Assembly: GCF_004563925.1 (NCBI RefSeq)
Contig: NZ_SPNJ01000004.1
Span: 62,001 to 126,000 of the forward strand
Length of the DNA stretch: 64,000 nucleotides
Direction: 5' to 3'
DNA from: Herbaspirillum sp. 3R11
GTDB lineage: Bacteria > Pseudomonadota > Gammaproteobacteria > Burkholderiales > Burkholderiaceae_D
The notes below the pieces were generated by a model. The model did not search any database. It saw only the letters and a list, made by a program, of their open reading frames with translations, and had not been told where the DNA came from. Within the stretch, counting starts at the first letter, position 1. Each line of letters starts with the position of its first letter. A program made the translations under genes and the position numbers. Shown in pieces: positions 8,282 through 18,206 of the stretch.

Positions 8282-9550
8282 TTAAGCAGCTGCGCTTGCC
8301 GGCTGGACGCCGCGGCGCGGCAGATTTTTCATGTTAGACGCGATTATAAGCCAGGTCAGTGTTGCCACAGCACACATTACAAACACCGAGGGGGCGCCGG
8401 CATATTGTTTAAGCCATCCGCCCAGCGCGCCGCCGCAGAACAGACCGAGCGCCTGCAGCGTATTGTAGACGCCCAGCGCGGTGCCTTTGGCGGCGGCCGG
8501 TGCAATGCGCGACACCAGCGACGGCTGGCAGGCTTCCAGGATGTTGAACGCGATGAAAAATGCAAACAACAGCAACACCAGCACCCACCAATGCGCGGCG
8601 AAATGCGACAAGGTCAGCCACATGCCGATCTGCACCAACAGCAGCAAGGAAATGGCGGCGACGAACACCTGCTTCATGAGTCCACGCTTTTCGCCGATGA
8701 ACACCGGCGGCAGCATGAAGACGAACGAGGCCAGCACCACGGGCAGGTAAATCTTCCAGTGCTCGGCTACCGGCAAACCGGCATATTGCACCAGCGCCGC
8801 CGGCAACACCACGAACATCGCCATCTGCGTCATGTGCAGTGCGAATACACCGAAATTCAGGCGCATCAACTCGCCATGGCGCAGCACCTCGCCCAGCGGC
8901 ACGCGGCGCGCCTTGACCATCGGCGCATCGGGAACCACGAACAGCACTACGCCGATGGCAGCCAGCGCCAATACGCCGGTGAGCCCGAAGATGCCGCCCA
9001 TGCCGATTGCCTTATATAACAACGGCGAGGCTACCAGCGACACCGCGAAGGTCAGGCCGATCGAGCCACCCACCATCGCCATAGCTTTGGTGCGATGTTC
9101 TTCGCGCGTCGAATCGGCGATGAAGGCAGTCACCGCCGCCGAAATCGCCCCCGCACCCTGAATGGCGCGGCCGGCGATGACCCAGCCGATATCCTGCGCG
9201 CCCGCGGCAATGAAAGAACCCAGGGCAAACAACACTAGTCCCACCACGATGACGCGCTTGCGGCCATATTTGTCGGATGCCATGCCGAACGGGATCTGGC
9301 CGAACGATTGCGCCAGACCGTAGATGCCCATGGCGAGTCCGACCATGGCCGCGCTTTCGCCGCCCGACATGCCTTTGGCATGGACCGCGAATACCGGCAG
9401 GATCAGGAACAGGCCGAGCATGCGCAAGGCGAAAATCGATGCCAGCGAGGCGCTGGCACGGATTTCGGCGCCGGACATGCCGGCTTTCTGTGCGGATTCG
9501 GAAGAATTGGCGTTCATGGTGGAAATGGTGGAGACGACGTGGCTGAGCAT
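8282..9550 (-). CDS. MFS transporter
   Basis: A polytopic protein of up to 422 residues with 12 predicted membrane helices. The MFS loop 2-3 motif appears as GMASDKYGRKRVIV near residues 90-103, typical of drug:H+ antiporter family members. Two starts are possible: ATG at 9550 and ATG at 9517 (MNANSSESAQ). Neither has a good Shine-Dalgarno, and the second gives a more usual cytoplasmic N-terminus. It ends 43 bp from the ssb start and is probably its operon neighbour. This MFS gene beside ssb/uvrA is conserved in Burkholderiales, but its substrate has not been assigned from sequence. Confidence 0.88.
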   Translation of the reverse strand: MLSHVVSTISTMNANSSESAQKAGMSGAEIRASASLASIFALRMLGLFLILPVFAVHAKGMSGGESAAMVGLAMGIYGLAQSFGQIPFGMASDKYGRKRVIVVGLVLFALGSFIAAGAQDIGWVIAGRAIQGAGAISAAVTAFIADSTREEHRTKAMAMVGGSIGLTFAVSLVASPLLYKAIGMGGIFGLTGVLALAAIGVVLFVVPDAPMVKARRVPLGEVLRHGELMRLNFGVFALHMTQMAMFVVLPAALVQYAGLPVAEHWKIYLPVVLASFVFMLPPVFIGEKRGLMKQVFVAAISLLLLVQIGMWLTLSHFAAHWWVLVLLLFAFFIAFNILEACQPSLVSRIAPAAAKGTALGVYNTLQALGLFCGGALGGWLKQYAGAPSVFVMCAVATLTWLIIASNMKNLPRRGVQPASAAA

Positions 9551-9810
9551 TCTGCAAGACCGGGTGAAAAATCAACAGACCGCGTTGACGGCTACCCAAA
9601 CCGGCAAACCCGCAAACCCGATATGTTAGCAGCAAACAAATCCGGCACTGCTTTTTCCGAATCGCTTGAGTGGAACACCGTCGAATTCCCAATGCGCGGC
9701 ATTTCTTTACTTAATTTTCATGTTTCGTTTTGTAACGCCATGTTTCCGGTTTGATCATTATGTAACAATAGACGGTTGCCCATTTCAGCCTGTTGCTCGT
9801 ATTCAATTTT

Positions 9811-11565
9811 ATGCTTTCGCCTGTCCGCTCTCCCTACCTGACGCCATTCCAGCAGCACCTTTCGCCGAAGGCGGCATGGTTGATTCTGGCAGCCGTGGCA
9901 TGCGCCTACTTGCTTCCCGGTATCTTCGGACACGGCCCCTGGAAACAGGATGAAGCCTACAGCTTCGGCATGATCCATCACATGCTCACCAGCGGCGACT
10001 ATCTGGTGCCGACCAACGCCGGCGTACCCTTCATGGAAAAGCCGCCGTTGTATTACTGGAGCGCCGCGCTGTTCGCCACCGCGCTGCATCCCTGGCTCAG
10101 CTATGCCGACGGCGCACGCGTGACGTCGGTGTTCTTCATGCTGGTGACGCTGCTGTTCGTGGCGCGGATTGCGCGCGCCGCCTGGAACGAAGATGGTTTC
10201 CTGAACGCGCGCGTGCTTGGCACGCTGGCGCTGTTCGCCGGCACGGTCGGCATGATCAAGCATGCACATGACATGTTCACCGACGTCGCACTGGTGTGCG
10301 GCGGCACGATTGCCATGTACGGCCTGCTGCGGATCGCGCTCAACGAACAACGCAAGACGCCGCGGCTGTCGGCGGCGCTCTGGTTCGGCCTCGGCGTGGG
10401 CATTGCCGAAATGTCCAAGGGCCTGTTCGTTCCCGTCATCTACGCTGCCACCGCCTTGCTGGTCGGCTTGCTGGTGCGCGAGTGCCGCTGCCGCTCCTAC
10501 CTCCGCATGGTCGGTTTGGCCGTGCTGGTGTCGCTGCCGTTCTTCATCATCTGGCCGGCGTTGCTGGCGCAGCATTCGATGCCGCTGTTCATGGAATGGT
10601 TTTGGGACAACAACGTCGGCCGTTTCCTCGGCTTCTCCGTCAAGAAGCTTGGCTCCGATAACGACCACACAGTGATCTTCCGCGCATTGACCGGCTTTGC
10701 GCTGCCGGGAGCGCCGCTGGCCGTGCTGGCGATGGCCGGCGGCGAATGGCGCAGAATCCGTCAGCCGCGCGTGGCCGTTCCGCTGGCGTTCACTTCGGTG
10801 TGCGTCGCCCTGCTGCTGATGTCGGCCACTGCGCGCCAGTTGTACCTGCTGCCGTTGATCCTGCCGCTGTGCCTGCTCGGATCGGCCGCCATCGACCGCC
10901 TGCACGACTGGGTGCACCTGAGCTGGGATTGGTTTGCGCGCTTGTTTTTTGGCGCGATGACCGCACTTGTATGGACGATCTACGTGATTTCCATCGGTCC
11001 GGTTGAACACCATCATTATTTGTCTTACCTCGCCAAATGGCTGCCGCTCGGCTTCATCACGCCGCTGCAGCCGCTGGCGCTGGGTGCGGCGATTCTGATG
11101 ACGCTGGGCTGGCTATGCTGCCTGCCGCGCCTGAAACAATGCGGCAAGTGGCGCGGCGCGCTGAGCTGGTTCGCCGGCCTGACGCTGATGTGGGGCGCGG
11201 CTTACACCCTGCTGTTGCCATGGGGCGATTTCGCCAAGAGCTTTGAATATGTCTACGCCCGCCTGTCGGACCAGCTGAAACCGGAATGGCGCAACGGCGA
11301 TTGCATGGCCAGTATCGGCCTGGGTGAATCGGAAGCGCCGATGCTGTTTTATTACACCGGCATTCTCCACCAGCCCGTCGACCAGACCCTGAGAACCGGC
11401 TGCCGCTGGACCATCGTCCAGACGCCGTTCGGCACCGGTCTGCCGGCGGGCGAATGGACGCCGTTCTGGAAAGGCTCGCGCGACGGCGACGATGAACAGA
11501 CTTTCAAGGTCTATCGGCGCAACACGCCGACGGCAGCCGCGACAAATCACGAAATCACGAAGTAA
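9811..11565 (+). CDS. ArnT/PMT-like glycosyltransferase, GT39/GT83 type
   Basis: A membrane enzyme of 584 residues with about 11-12 hydrophobic segments. Early in the first periplasmic loop it carries [11 protein letters not shown], the D-E pair typical of GT-C glycosyltransferases of the ArnT/Pmt group, followed by [17 protein letters not shown], a family-typical signature. These enzymes transfer a sugar from an undecaprenyl-phosphate carrier to lipid A, protein or another acceptor in the periplasm. An upstream in-frame TTG (9793) would add six residues, but the ATG is preferred. It stands alone, with no arn genes beside it, so the donor sugar and acceptor are unknown. Confidence 0.8.
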   Translation: MLSPVRSPYLTPFQQHLSPKAAWLILAAVACAYLLPGIFGHGPWKQDEAYSFGMIHHMLTSGDYLVPTNAGVPFMEKPPLYYWSAALFATALHPWLSYADGARVTSVFFMLVTLLFVARIARAAWNEDGFLNARVLGTLALFAGTVGMIKHAHDMFTDVALVCGGTIAMYGLLRIALNEQRKTPRLSAALWFGLGVGIAEMSKGLFVPVIYAATALLVGLLVRECRCRSYLRMVGLAVLVSLPFFIIWPALLAQHSMPLFMEWFWDNNVGRFLGFSVKKLGSDNDHTVIFRALTGFALPGAPLAVLAMAGGEWRRIRQPRVAVPLAFTSVCVALLLMSATARQLYLLPLILPLCLLGSAAIDRLHDWVHLSWDWFARLFFGAMTALVWTIYVISIGPVEHHHYLSYLAKWLPLGFITPLQPLALGAAILMTLGWLCCLPRLKQCGKWRGALSWFAGLTLMWGAAYTLLLPWGDFAKSFEYVYARLSDQLKPEWRNGDCMASIGLGESEAPMLFYYTGILHQPVDQTLRTGCRWTIVQTPFGTGLPAGEWTPFWKGSRDGDDEQTFKVYRRNTPTAAATNHEITK

Positions 11566-11645
11566 CGCCAGGATCTTTCCCAGCCCGCCGGCCCAGCCGT
11601 AAATGGTGAGTCCTGATATAGTAATAGGTTGATCCTCCATTCAAT

Positions 11646-11657
11646 GTTCATATGAAC
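11646..11657. repeat. Perfect 12-bp palindrome GTTCATATGAAC in the uvrA leader
   Basis: A perfect palindrome about 32 bp upstream of the uvrA ATG, in the 123-bp space after the glycosyltransferase. It does not fit the proteobacterial LexA consensus (CTG-N10-CAG). It may be a binding site for an unknown regulator or a chance palindrome. Confidence 0.35.
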
Positions 11658-11688
11658 AACGGATGGAAAACTTACGCTGAAGGCATCC

Positions 11689-14544
11689 ATGGAAGAAATT
11701 CGCATTCGCGGCGCACGCACGCACAATCTGAAGAACATCAGCCTCGACTTACCCCGCAACAAACTGATCGTGATCACCGGCCTGTCCGGCTCGGGCAAGT
11801 CGTCGCTGGCATTCGACACGCTGTATGCAGAAGGCCAGCGCCGCTATGTCGAGTCGCTGTCGTCCTACGCGCGCCAATTCCTGCAACTGATGGAAAAGCC
11901 CGACGTCGACCTGATCGAAGGCCTGTCGCCGGCGATCTCCATCGAGCAGAAGGCGACCTCGCACAATCCGCGCTCGACCGTCGGCACCGTTACCGAAATC
12001 CATGACTACCTGCGCCTGCTGTATGCGCGCGTCGGCACGCCCTACTGCCCCGACCATCCGGAAAATCCGTTGGCTGCGCAATCGGTGTCGCAAATGGTCG
12101 ACGCCGTGCTGGCCATGCCGGAAGACACCAAACTGATGATCCTGGCGCCGGTCGTGGCCAACCGCAAGGGCGAGCACGTCGACCTGTTCGAACAGATGCA
12201 GGCGCACGGCTTCGTGCGTTTCCGCATCCAGAGCGGCACCGGCACGGCAAAAGTCTACGAGATCGATGACCTGCCCAAGCTGAAGAAAACCGAAAAGCAC
12301 ACCATCGACGTCGTCATCGACCGCGTCAAGGTCAAGGAAGACATCAAGCAACGCCTGGCGGAGAGTTTTGAAACCGCGCTGCGCATCGCCGATGGTCGCG
12401 CCATTGCGCTGGAGATGGATACCGCCAAGGAACATCTCTACTCCAACAAATTCGCCTGCCCCACTTGCGGCTATTCGCTGCAGGAGTTGGAGCCGCGCCT
12501 GTTCTCGTTCAACAATCCGATGGGCGCCTGCCCGGAATGCGACGGTCTGGGCCACATCGAGTTCTTCGATCCGAAGCGCATCGTCGCCTTCCCGAATCTG
12601 TCGCTGGCCAGCGGCGCCATCAAGGGCTGGGATCGCCGCAACCAGTTCTACTTCCAGATGCTGTCGAACCTGGCGGCGTTCTATGAATTCGACATCGACG
12701 TTCCGTTTGAACAATTGCCGGAAAAATCCCAGCAAGTGATCCTGTACGGCTCCGGCCGCCAGACCGTGCCGTTTACTTACGTGAACGAGCGTGGCCGCAC
12801 CGTGATCAAGGAACACACGTTCGAAGGCGTCGTCACCAACCTGCAACGCCGTTATCGCGAAACCGATTCGATGGCGGTCAAGGAAGAACTGGCCAAGTTC
12901 ATCAACGAAAAGGAATGCCCGTCCTGCGGCGGCGCACGCCTGCGCGTGGAAGCGCGTTTCGTCAAGATCGGCACCGGTCGCCAGCAGCGCGCCATCTATG
13001 AAGTCGCGGCGACGCCGTTGCGCGAAACTTTGGCGTTCTTCGAGAACCTGAAGCTGACCGGCGCCAAGAAAGAAATTGCCGATCGCATCATCAAGGAAAT
13101 CATCTCGCGCCTGAAATTCCTCAACAACGTCGGCCTCGATTACCTCTCCCTTGAGCGCAGCGCCGATACGCTGTCCGGCGGTGAAGCCCAGCGCATCCGC
13201 CTGGCCTCGCAGATCGGCTCGGGCCTGACCGGTGTCATGTACGTGCTGGATGAGCCGTCGATCGGCCTGCATCAGCGCGACAACGATCGCCTGATCGGCA
13301 CGCTCAAGCACCTGCGCGACATCGGCAACAGCGTACTGGTGGTGGAGCATGACGAAGACGCCATCCGCACCGCCGACTACGTGGTCGACATGGGCCTGGG
13401 CGCCGGCGTGCACGGCGGCGACATCATCGCCCAGGGCACGCTGGAAGACATCCTCAAGAGCAAGAAATCGCTGACCGCGAAATACCTCAACGGCTCGCTG
13501 GAAATCAGCGTGCCGAAGAAGCGCGTGCAGCCCGATCCGGAACGCCAGCTGACCATCACCGGCGCCACCGGCAACAACCTCAAGAACGTCAGCTTCGACC
13601 TGCCGGTCGGCCTGCTCACCTGCGTGACCGGCGTGTCCGGTTCGGGCAAGTCGACGCTGGTCAACGACACGCTCTACCTGGCCGCGTCGCGCCACCTGTA
13701 CGGCTCGCAGACCGAACCGGCGGAGCATGAATCGATCAGCGGCCTGGAACATTTCGACAAGGTGATCTCGGTCGACCAGGCGCCGATCGGCCGCACGCCG
13801 CGTTCGAATCCGGCGACTTACACCGGTCTGTTCACGCCGATCCGCGATCTGTTCGCCACCGTGCCTGCCGCCAAGGAACGCGGCTACAGCGCCGGACGCT
13901 TCTCGTTCAACGTCAAGGGCGGCCGCTGCGAAGCCTGCCAGGGCGACGGCGTGATCAAGGTCGAGATGCACTTCCTGCCGGACGTCTACGTGCCGTGCGA
14001 TGTCTGCCACGGCAAGCGCTACAACCGCGAAACCCTGGAAGTGCAATACAAGGGCAAGAACATCACCGAAATCCTCGAGATGACGGTGGAAGACGCGCAT
14101 ACCTTCTTCCTGCCCGTGCCGCTGATCGCGCGCAAGCTGCAAACCCTGCTCGACGTCGGCCTCGGCTACATCAAGCTGGGCCAGAGCGCGACCACGCTGT
14201 CGGGCGGCGAAGCGCAGCGCGTCAAACTGTCGCTGGAGCTGTCCAAACGCGATACCGGGCGTACGCTGTACATCCTGGACGAGCCGACCACCGGCCTGCA
14301 TTTCCACGATATCGACCTGTTGCTGAAGGTGATCCATCGCTTGCGCGACCAGGGCAATACGCTGGCCATCATCGAACACAATCTGGACGTCATCAAGACT
14401 GCCGACTGGGTCATCGACCTCGGTCCCGAAGGTGGCGCAGGCGGCGGCAAGATCATCGCCGTCGGCTCGCCCGAAGACATCGCCAAGAATCCGGAAAGCA
14501 TTACCGGCCATTACCTGGCGCCGCTGTTGAAAAAGAAGAAGTAG
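11689..14544 (+). CDS. uvrA: Excinuclease ABC subunit A
   Basis: A full-length UvrA (951 residues), the damage-recognition ATPase of nucleotide excision repair. The first Walker A is GLSGSGKSS near residues 31-39 and the second is GVSGSGKST near 645. There are two ABC signature regions ([16 protein letters not shown] near 488 and [16 protein letters not shown] near 833). The zinc modules are CPTCG...CPECDG (about 257-285) and CEACQGDG...[10 protein letters not shown] (about 745-775). AAGG precedes the ATG. UvrA dimers load UvrB at lesions in the cytoplasm. I found no clear SOS box in its leader. Confidence 0.99.
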   Translation: MEEIRIRGARTHNLKNISLDLPRNKLIVITGLSGSGKSSLAFDTLYAEGQRRYVESLSSYARQFLQLMEKPDVDLIEGLSPAISIEQKATSHNPRSTVGTVTEIHDYLRLLYARVGTPYCPDHPENPLAAQSVSQMVDAVLAMPEDTKLMILAPVVANRKGEHVDLFEQMQAHGFVRFRIQSGTGTAKVYEIDDLPKLKKTEKHTIDVVIDRVKVKEDIKQRLAESFETALRIADGRAIALEMDTAKEHLYSNKFACPTCGYSLQELEPRLFSFNNPMGACPECDGLGHIEFFDPKRIVAFPNLSLASGAIKGWDRRNQFYFQMLSNLAAFYEFDIDVPFEQLPEKSQQVILYGSGRQTVPFTYVNERGRTVIKEHTFEGVVTNLQRRYRETDSMAVKEELAKFINEKECPSCGGARLRVEARFVKIGTGRQQRAIYEVAATPLRETLAFFENLKLTGAKKEIADRIIKEIISRLKFLNNVGLDYLSLERSADTLSGGEAQRIRLASQIGSGLTGVMYVLDEPSIGLHQRDNDRLIGTLKHLRDIGNSVLVVEHDEDAIRTADYVVDMGLGAGVHGGDIIAQGTLEDILKSKKSLTAKYLNGSLEISVPKKRVQPDPERQLTITGATGNNLKNVSFDLPVGLLTCVTGVSGSGKSTLVNDTLYLAASRHLYGSQTEPAEHESISGLEHFDKVISVDQAPIGRTPRSNPATYTGLFTPIRDLFATVPAAKERGYSAGRFSFNVKGGRCEACQGDGVIKVEMHFLPDVYVPCDVCHGKRYNRETLEVQYKGKNITEILEMTVEDAHTFFLPVPLIARKLQTLLDVGLGYIKLGQSATTLSGGEAQRVKLSLELSKRDTGRTLYILDEPTTGLHFHDIDLLLKVIHRLRDQGNTLAIIEHNLDVIKTADWVIDLGPEGGAGGGKIIAVGSPEDIAKNPESITGHYLAPLLKKKK

Positions 14545-14565
14545 CAGAAAGACGCAAGGCCAGCC

Positions 14566-15330
14566 ATGGACGCTCCACTCTCCTCAGCCCAGATCGAGGC
14601 CTTCCGCAGCCAGGGTTACCTGCTGCTCAAGGGCTTCGTTCCGGCGGCCGCCTGCGACGACATGCTGGCGGTGACGCGTACGCATGTCCAACAGGCCGTG
14701 GCGCCGCTGGAATACGAAGCCGAAGTCGGCTACGCCGGCGCGCCGTCATCGCTCGACGCACCGGGCGGCCGCACGGCGCGACGCTTGCGCGCGGCGTGGC
14801 AACGCGACGATCATTTCCGCGCGTGGGCATCCAATCCGACGCTGGTGGCGGCGCTGCATCAGTTGTTCGAGGAGCCGGTCAGCGTCACGCTGGCGCATCA
14901 CAATTGTGTGATGACCAAGCATCCGACCTTTGGCACCGCAACCGGCTGGCATCGCGATATCCGTTACTGGTCGTTCCCGCGCAATGAATTGATTTCAGTC
15001 TGGCTGGCGCTGGGTCCGGAACACGCCGACAACGGCGGACTCAAGTTCATACCGCGTTCGCACCTGTTGCAATTGCAGCCGGACCAGATGGACGAACTCG
15101 ACTTCCTGCGTCCGGAAGTGGCGACTAACCAGGCGCTGTTTGCGCAGGGGATTTCCGTGCCGCTCGAAAAGGGCGACGTGGTGCTGTTCCACAGCGGTCT
15201 GTTCCACGCCGCCGGTCGCAACAGTTCGGACCAGGTCAAGGCCTCGGTGGTGTTCGCCTATCACGGTCGCAGCAATGCGCCGATTACGGGAACACGCTCG
15301 GCGGCAGCGGAAGATATTGCACTGGATTGA
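14566..15330 (+). CDS. Phytanoyl-CoA dioxygenase (PhyH) family protein
   Basis: A 254-residue Fe(II)/2-oxoglutarate-dependent oxygenase. The iron ligands are visible as the H-x-D of TGWHRDIRYW near residues 129-131 and the distal His in LFHSGLFHAAGRN near 211-220. PhyH proteins hydroxylate CoA esters or small metabolites. The start follows AAGG and lies 21 bp after uvrA, so it may be co-transcribed with uvrA, ending at the terminator just downstream. No substrate can be inferred from the context. Confidence 0.88.
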   Translation: MDAPLSSAQIEAFRSQGYLLLKGFVPAAACDDMLAVTRTHVQQAVAPLEYEAEVGYAGAPSSLDAPGGRTARRLRAAWQRDDHFRAWASNPTLVAALHQLFEEPVSVTLAHHNCVMTKHPTFGTATGWHRDIRYWSFPRNELISVWLALGPEHADNGGLKFIPRSHLLQLQPDQMDELDFLRPEVATNQALFAQGISVPLEKGDVVLFHSGLFHAAGRNSSDQVKASVVFAYHGRSNAPITGTRSAAAEDIALD

Positions 15331-15347
15331 GGATGCATTGATTGCTC

Positions 15348-15388
15348 AAAAAAAAAGGGAGTTGCCATTACCGGCAACTCCCTTTTTT
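15348..15388. terminator. Bidirectional rho-independent terminator
   Basis: A perfect 10-bp stem, GGGAGTTGCC / GGCAACTCCC, with a 6-nt loop, flanked by nine A on the left and six T on the right. It lies between the convergent PhyH and chemoreceptor genes and can serve both. Confidence 0.9.
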
Positions 15389-15417
15389 ACGTCCTGAAGT
15401 ATCTCGAAGAACCTGCG

Positions 15418-17154
15418 TCAGAACTGTTCCCAGTCATCATCGTTCGGCTTGACTGCCGCACTCGCAGGCAAGGTCGGCGCAGCGGCAGGCTTCGCCACCC
15501 GGGCTGGGGCAGTCACCGGCTTCTTGGCTGCCGATACCGCCTTGACCGCTGCCGGACGCGGTGTGATGTCGACGGTGCGCACCGGAGCTGAAGCGGCTGC
15601 CAGCCGATGGGTGCCGTCCAGTTTGAACACGCTGACCGACTGCGTCAGGCGCTGCGCCTGGTCCTGCAACGACTGCGCCGCTGCCGCCGCCTGCTCGACC
15701 AGCGCAGCATTCTGTTGCGTAGTCTCGTCCATCTGGGTGATGGCGCGGTTGACTTCCTCGATGCCTGAACTCTGCTCCTGACTCGCCGCCGTGATCTCGC
15801 CCATGACGTCGGTCACGCGTTTGACGCTGGCGACCACTTCATCCATCGTGACGCCGGCCTGCTCAACCAGCTTGCTGCCTTCGCCGACCTTTTGCACCGA
15901 GTCGTCGATCAGGGTCTTGATTTCTTTTGCAGCGGCAGCGGAGCGCTGCGCCAGGCTGCGCACTTCCGACGCCACCACGGCAAAACCGCGGCCTTGTTCA
16001 CCGGCGCGGGCGGCTTCCACTGCGGCATTCAGCGCCAGGATATTGGTCTGGAAGGCGATGCCGTCAATCACGCTGATGATGTCGACAATCTTTTTCGACG
16101 AGTCGTTGATGTTGTTCATCGTGACCACCACCTGGCTGACGACGTTGCCGCCCTCTTGCGCAATCTGCGACGCCGAGGCGGCCAGTTGGTTGGCCTGGCG
16201 CGCGTTGTCGGCATTCTGCTTGACGGTCGAGGTCAGCTCTTCCATCGCCGAGGCGGTTTCTTCCAGCGAGCCGGCCTGGCTTTCAGTGCGCGCCGACAGG
16301 TCGAGGTTGCCGGTGGCGATTTCGCTGGAGGCGGTCGAGATGGTGTCGGTGCTCACGCGCACTTCGCCGACGATTTGCTGCAGGCGGGCGTTCATGGTTT
16401 TCAGGGCTTCCATGAGCTGGCCGGCTTCGTCGCGCGAATGCACCACGATGTCCTGCGTCAGGTCGCCATCGGCCACGCCGCGCGCCACCCGGACGGCTTC
16501 ATTGAGCGGTCCGGAAATCGCCCGCACCAGCCAGATGCCCATGATCAGCGCGACCGACAAACCGATGACGATGGCGGCAATGGTCATGGTCAGGAAGGTG
16601 TCGTAGCGCGCCTGCGATTCGTTGTAGAGCTGCTTGCTGACGTCCTGCTGCAAGGTGTTCAGCTTGGCCATGGTGGCGCTGATCTGTTTGGACATCTGCA
16701 ACAACGGGCCGTTGTACAGATCGGTCGCCCCCTGGAAGTCACGGTTGTGCAGTGCTTCCATGGCCGGCTTGACGCCGTCGGCGATGAATTTCTTCTTCTG
16801 TGCGGTGAATTGCTCGGTCAGTTGCTTCTCTTCCGGCGTCAGGTAAGTCGCCAGGTAAGCTTGCCAGACCTTCTCGCCCTCTTGCAGGGTCTTGTCGAGC
16901 GCGTCCATGTTCTTGTCGATTTCACCGGAGTCTCCGACGATGGCGGTCGAGATGGCGTAACGCCCCATTTCGACCGCGGTCGCCACCTCGCCCAGTTGCC
17001 CAAGCGCAATGACGCGATCTTCGTACAGCGACTTGAGCGCCGAATTGGTTTGTTGCAGGCTGGTCAGGCCGACGGCGCCGAACAACGCCAGCAGAACTGA
17101 GAGAAAACTGACGACAAAAATGAGGCGCGCCTTGATGGAAAAATTCTTGAACAT
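15418..17154 (-). CDS. Methyl-accepting chemotaxis protein
   Basis: A 578-residue chemoreceptor. The first membrane helix is at about residues 10-30, followed by a four-helix-bundle periplasmic sensor (about 34-190), a second helix (about 191-211), HAMP (about 212-264) and the methylation/signalling domain (about 270-510). The hairpin tip EVRSLAQRSAAAAKEIK is close to the universal MCP hairpin sequence. The C-terminal linker is rich in alanine and proline and ends DDWEQF, resembling the NWETF-type tether for CheR and CheB. AAGGA precedes the ATG. No che genes are nearby, so it is an orphan receptor; the ligand is unknown. Confidence 0.95.
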   Translation of the reverse strand: MFKNFSIKARLIFVVSFLSVLLALFGAVGLTSLQQTNSALKSLYEDRVIALGQLGEVATAVEMGRYAISTAIVGDSGEIDKNMDALDKTLQEGEKVWQAYLATYLTPEEKQLTEQFTAQKKKFIADGVKPAMEALHNRDFQGATDLYNGPLLQMSKQISATMAKLNTLQQDVSKQLYNESQARYDTFLTMTIAAIVIGLSVALIMGIWLVRAISGPLNEAVRVARGVADGDLTQDIVVHSRDEAGQLMEALKTMNARLQQIVGEVRVSTDTISTASSEIATGNLDLSARTESQAGSLEETASAMEELTSTVKQNADNARQANQLAASASQIAQEGGNVVSQVVVTMNNINDSSKKIVDIISVIDGIAFQTNILALNAAVEAARAGEQGRGFAVVASEVRSLAQRSAAAAKEIKTLIDDSVQKVGEGSKLVEQAGVTMDEVVASVKRVTDVMGEITAASQEQSSGIEEVNRAITQMDETTQQNAALVEQAAAAAQSLQDQAQRLTQSVSVFKLDGTHRLAAASAPVRTVDITPRPAAVKAVSAAKKPVTAPARVAKPAAAPTLPASAAVKPNDDDWEQF

Positions 17155-17266
17155 GACAACTTCCTTACAGTCGGATTGAGCACTGGATCAAGCACCCAGA
17201 GTGTCCTATTCTGTAAGCATTTCCCGTACCAAGATACGCGAAATAAAGCCGTGCGCACCACGCATT

Positions 17267-18193
17267 TCAACGGATTGACGGTTGTAATCCCAACCACAAA
17301 CCCAGCGGCACGAAAATCAAGGCAGCCAGGTTTCCCATGAGCACGATCGATGCCACTTTGTCCGGCTCCTGGCGGTATTGCTCCGCCACCATGAAACACA
17401 GCACCGCCGGCGGCAAGGCGCCGAACAGATACATCTGGCCGCGCTGGCCTGCCGTCAACGGCAATACCTGATCGAGCGCAAAGGCGACGATCAATCCGAC
17501 CAGCGGACACGTCACCGCGCCGACCAGGCCGATGTGCCAGCTCTTGAAGCTGATGTCCATCATGCGCACGCCGAGCGCGAACAGCATGATCGGGATGCTG
17601 GCTTCACCGAGCAGCTTCATCGCCGAGAACACCGGCTGCGGCAGCGGCACGTGCAGGACTGCGAACAATACCCCCAGCACCATGGCGACCATGATCGGGC
17701 TCTTGAACAGCTTGAGGAAGGAGCCGGGGCGGGTGCTGGTCGTACGCCCATGCTGCAGCATCTTGATGCCCAGCGAGAAGTACACGAAGGTGGCCGCCGT
17801 GAACAAGGCCACCGCCGCCGACAGACTCTCCGGGCCGAAGGCCAGCAGCATCAGCGGCACGCCCATGTTGCCGCCGTTGTTGTACATCATCGGCGGCAGG
17901 AAGGTGCGTTTGTCGTAGCCCAGCATTGTTGCCACCGGCCAGGCCAGCAGGGCAGAGCCGAGCGAGATGAGCACGCTGGCCAGGATCAGCCAGCCGTTGT
18001 GCGCCAGGTCGAAATCCTTGGCCGACAAGGCGCTGAACACCATCAGCGGCGCCAGCACCTCCATCGACACACGATTGACCGAGGCCATGTCGGAACGCAC
18101 CACTTCGCCGCGCCAGCGCGCATAGCCGTAGCCGATGGCGATGATGGCGAAGACGGGAAGAATGATCCCGGTGATGCGTTCAAGGATTTCCAT
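17267..18193 (-). CDS. AEC family transporter (auxin efflux carrier-like)
   Basis: A 308-residue membrane protein with about 10 hydrophobic segments in the AEC arrangement. Asn/Gly-rich breaks occur in the core helices (YNNGGNMGVPLMLLAFGPES near residues 104-123, and EASIPIMLFALGVRM near 197-211). Bacterial members export or import small carboxylates such as malate or malonate. It begins 13 bp after the CPA2 antiporter stop, so both can share a transcript. Substrate not determinable here. Confidence 0.88.
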   Translation of the reverse strand: MEILERITGIILPVFAIIAIGYGYARWRGEVVRSDMASVNRVSMEVLAPLMVFSALSAKDFDLAHNGWLILASVLISLGSALLAWPVATMLGYDKRTFLPPMMYNNGGNMGVPLMLLAFGPESLSAAVALFTAATFVYFSLGIKMLQHGRTTSTRPGSFLKLFKSPIMVAMVLGVLFAVLHVPLPQPVFSAMKLLGEASIPIMLFALGVRMMDISFKSWHIGLVGAVTCPLVGLIVAFALDQVLPLTAGQRGQMYLFGALPPAVLCFMVAEQYRQEPDKVASIVLMGNLAALIFVPLGLWLGLQPSIR

Positions 18194-18206
18194 TCAGGTC
18201 CACGGT

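Noticed and set aside
11600-11688. Possible SOS box upstream of uvrA (CCTGATATAGTAATAGG)
   Set aside because: It lacks the right CAG half of CTG-N10-CAG; too few matches to call.
11749-14511. A 920-codon open frame antisense to uvrA
   Set aside because: It mirrors uvrA codon by codon as a GC-rich shadow frame, has no recognisable domain, and uvrA is certain.
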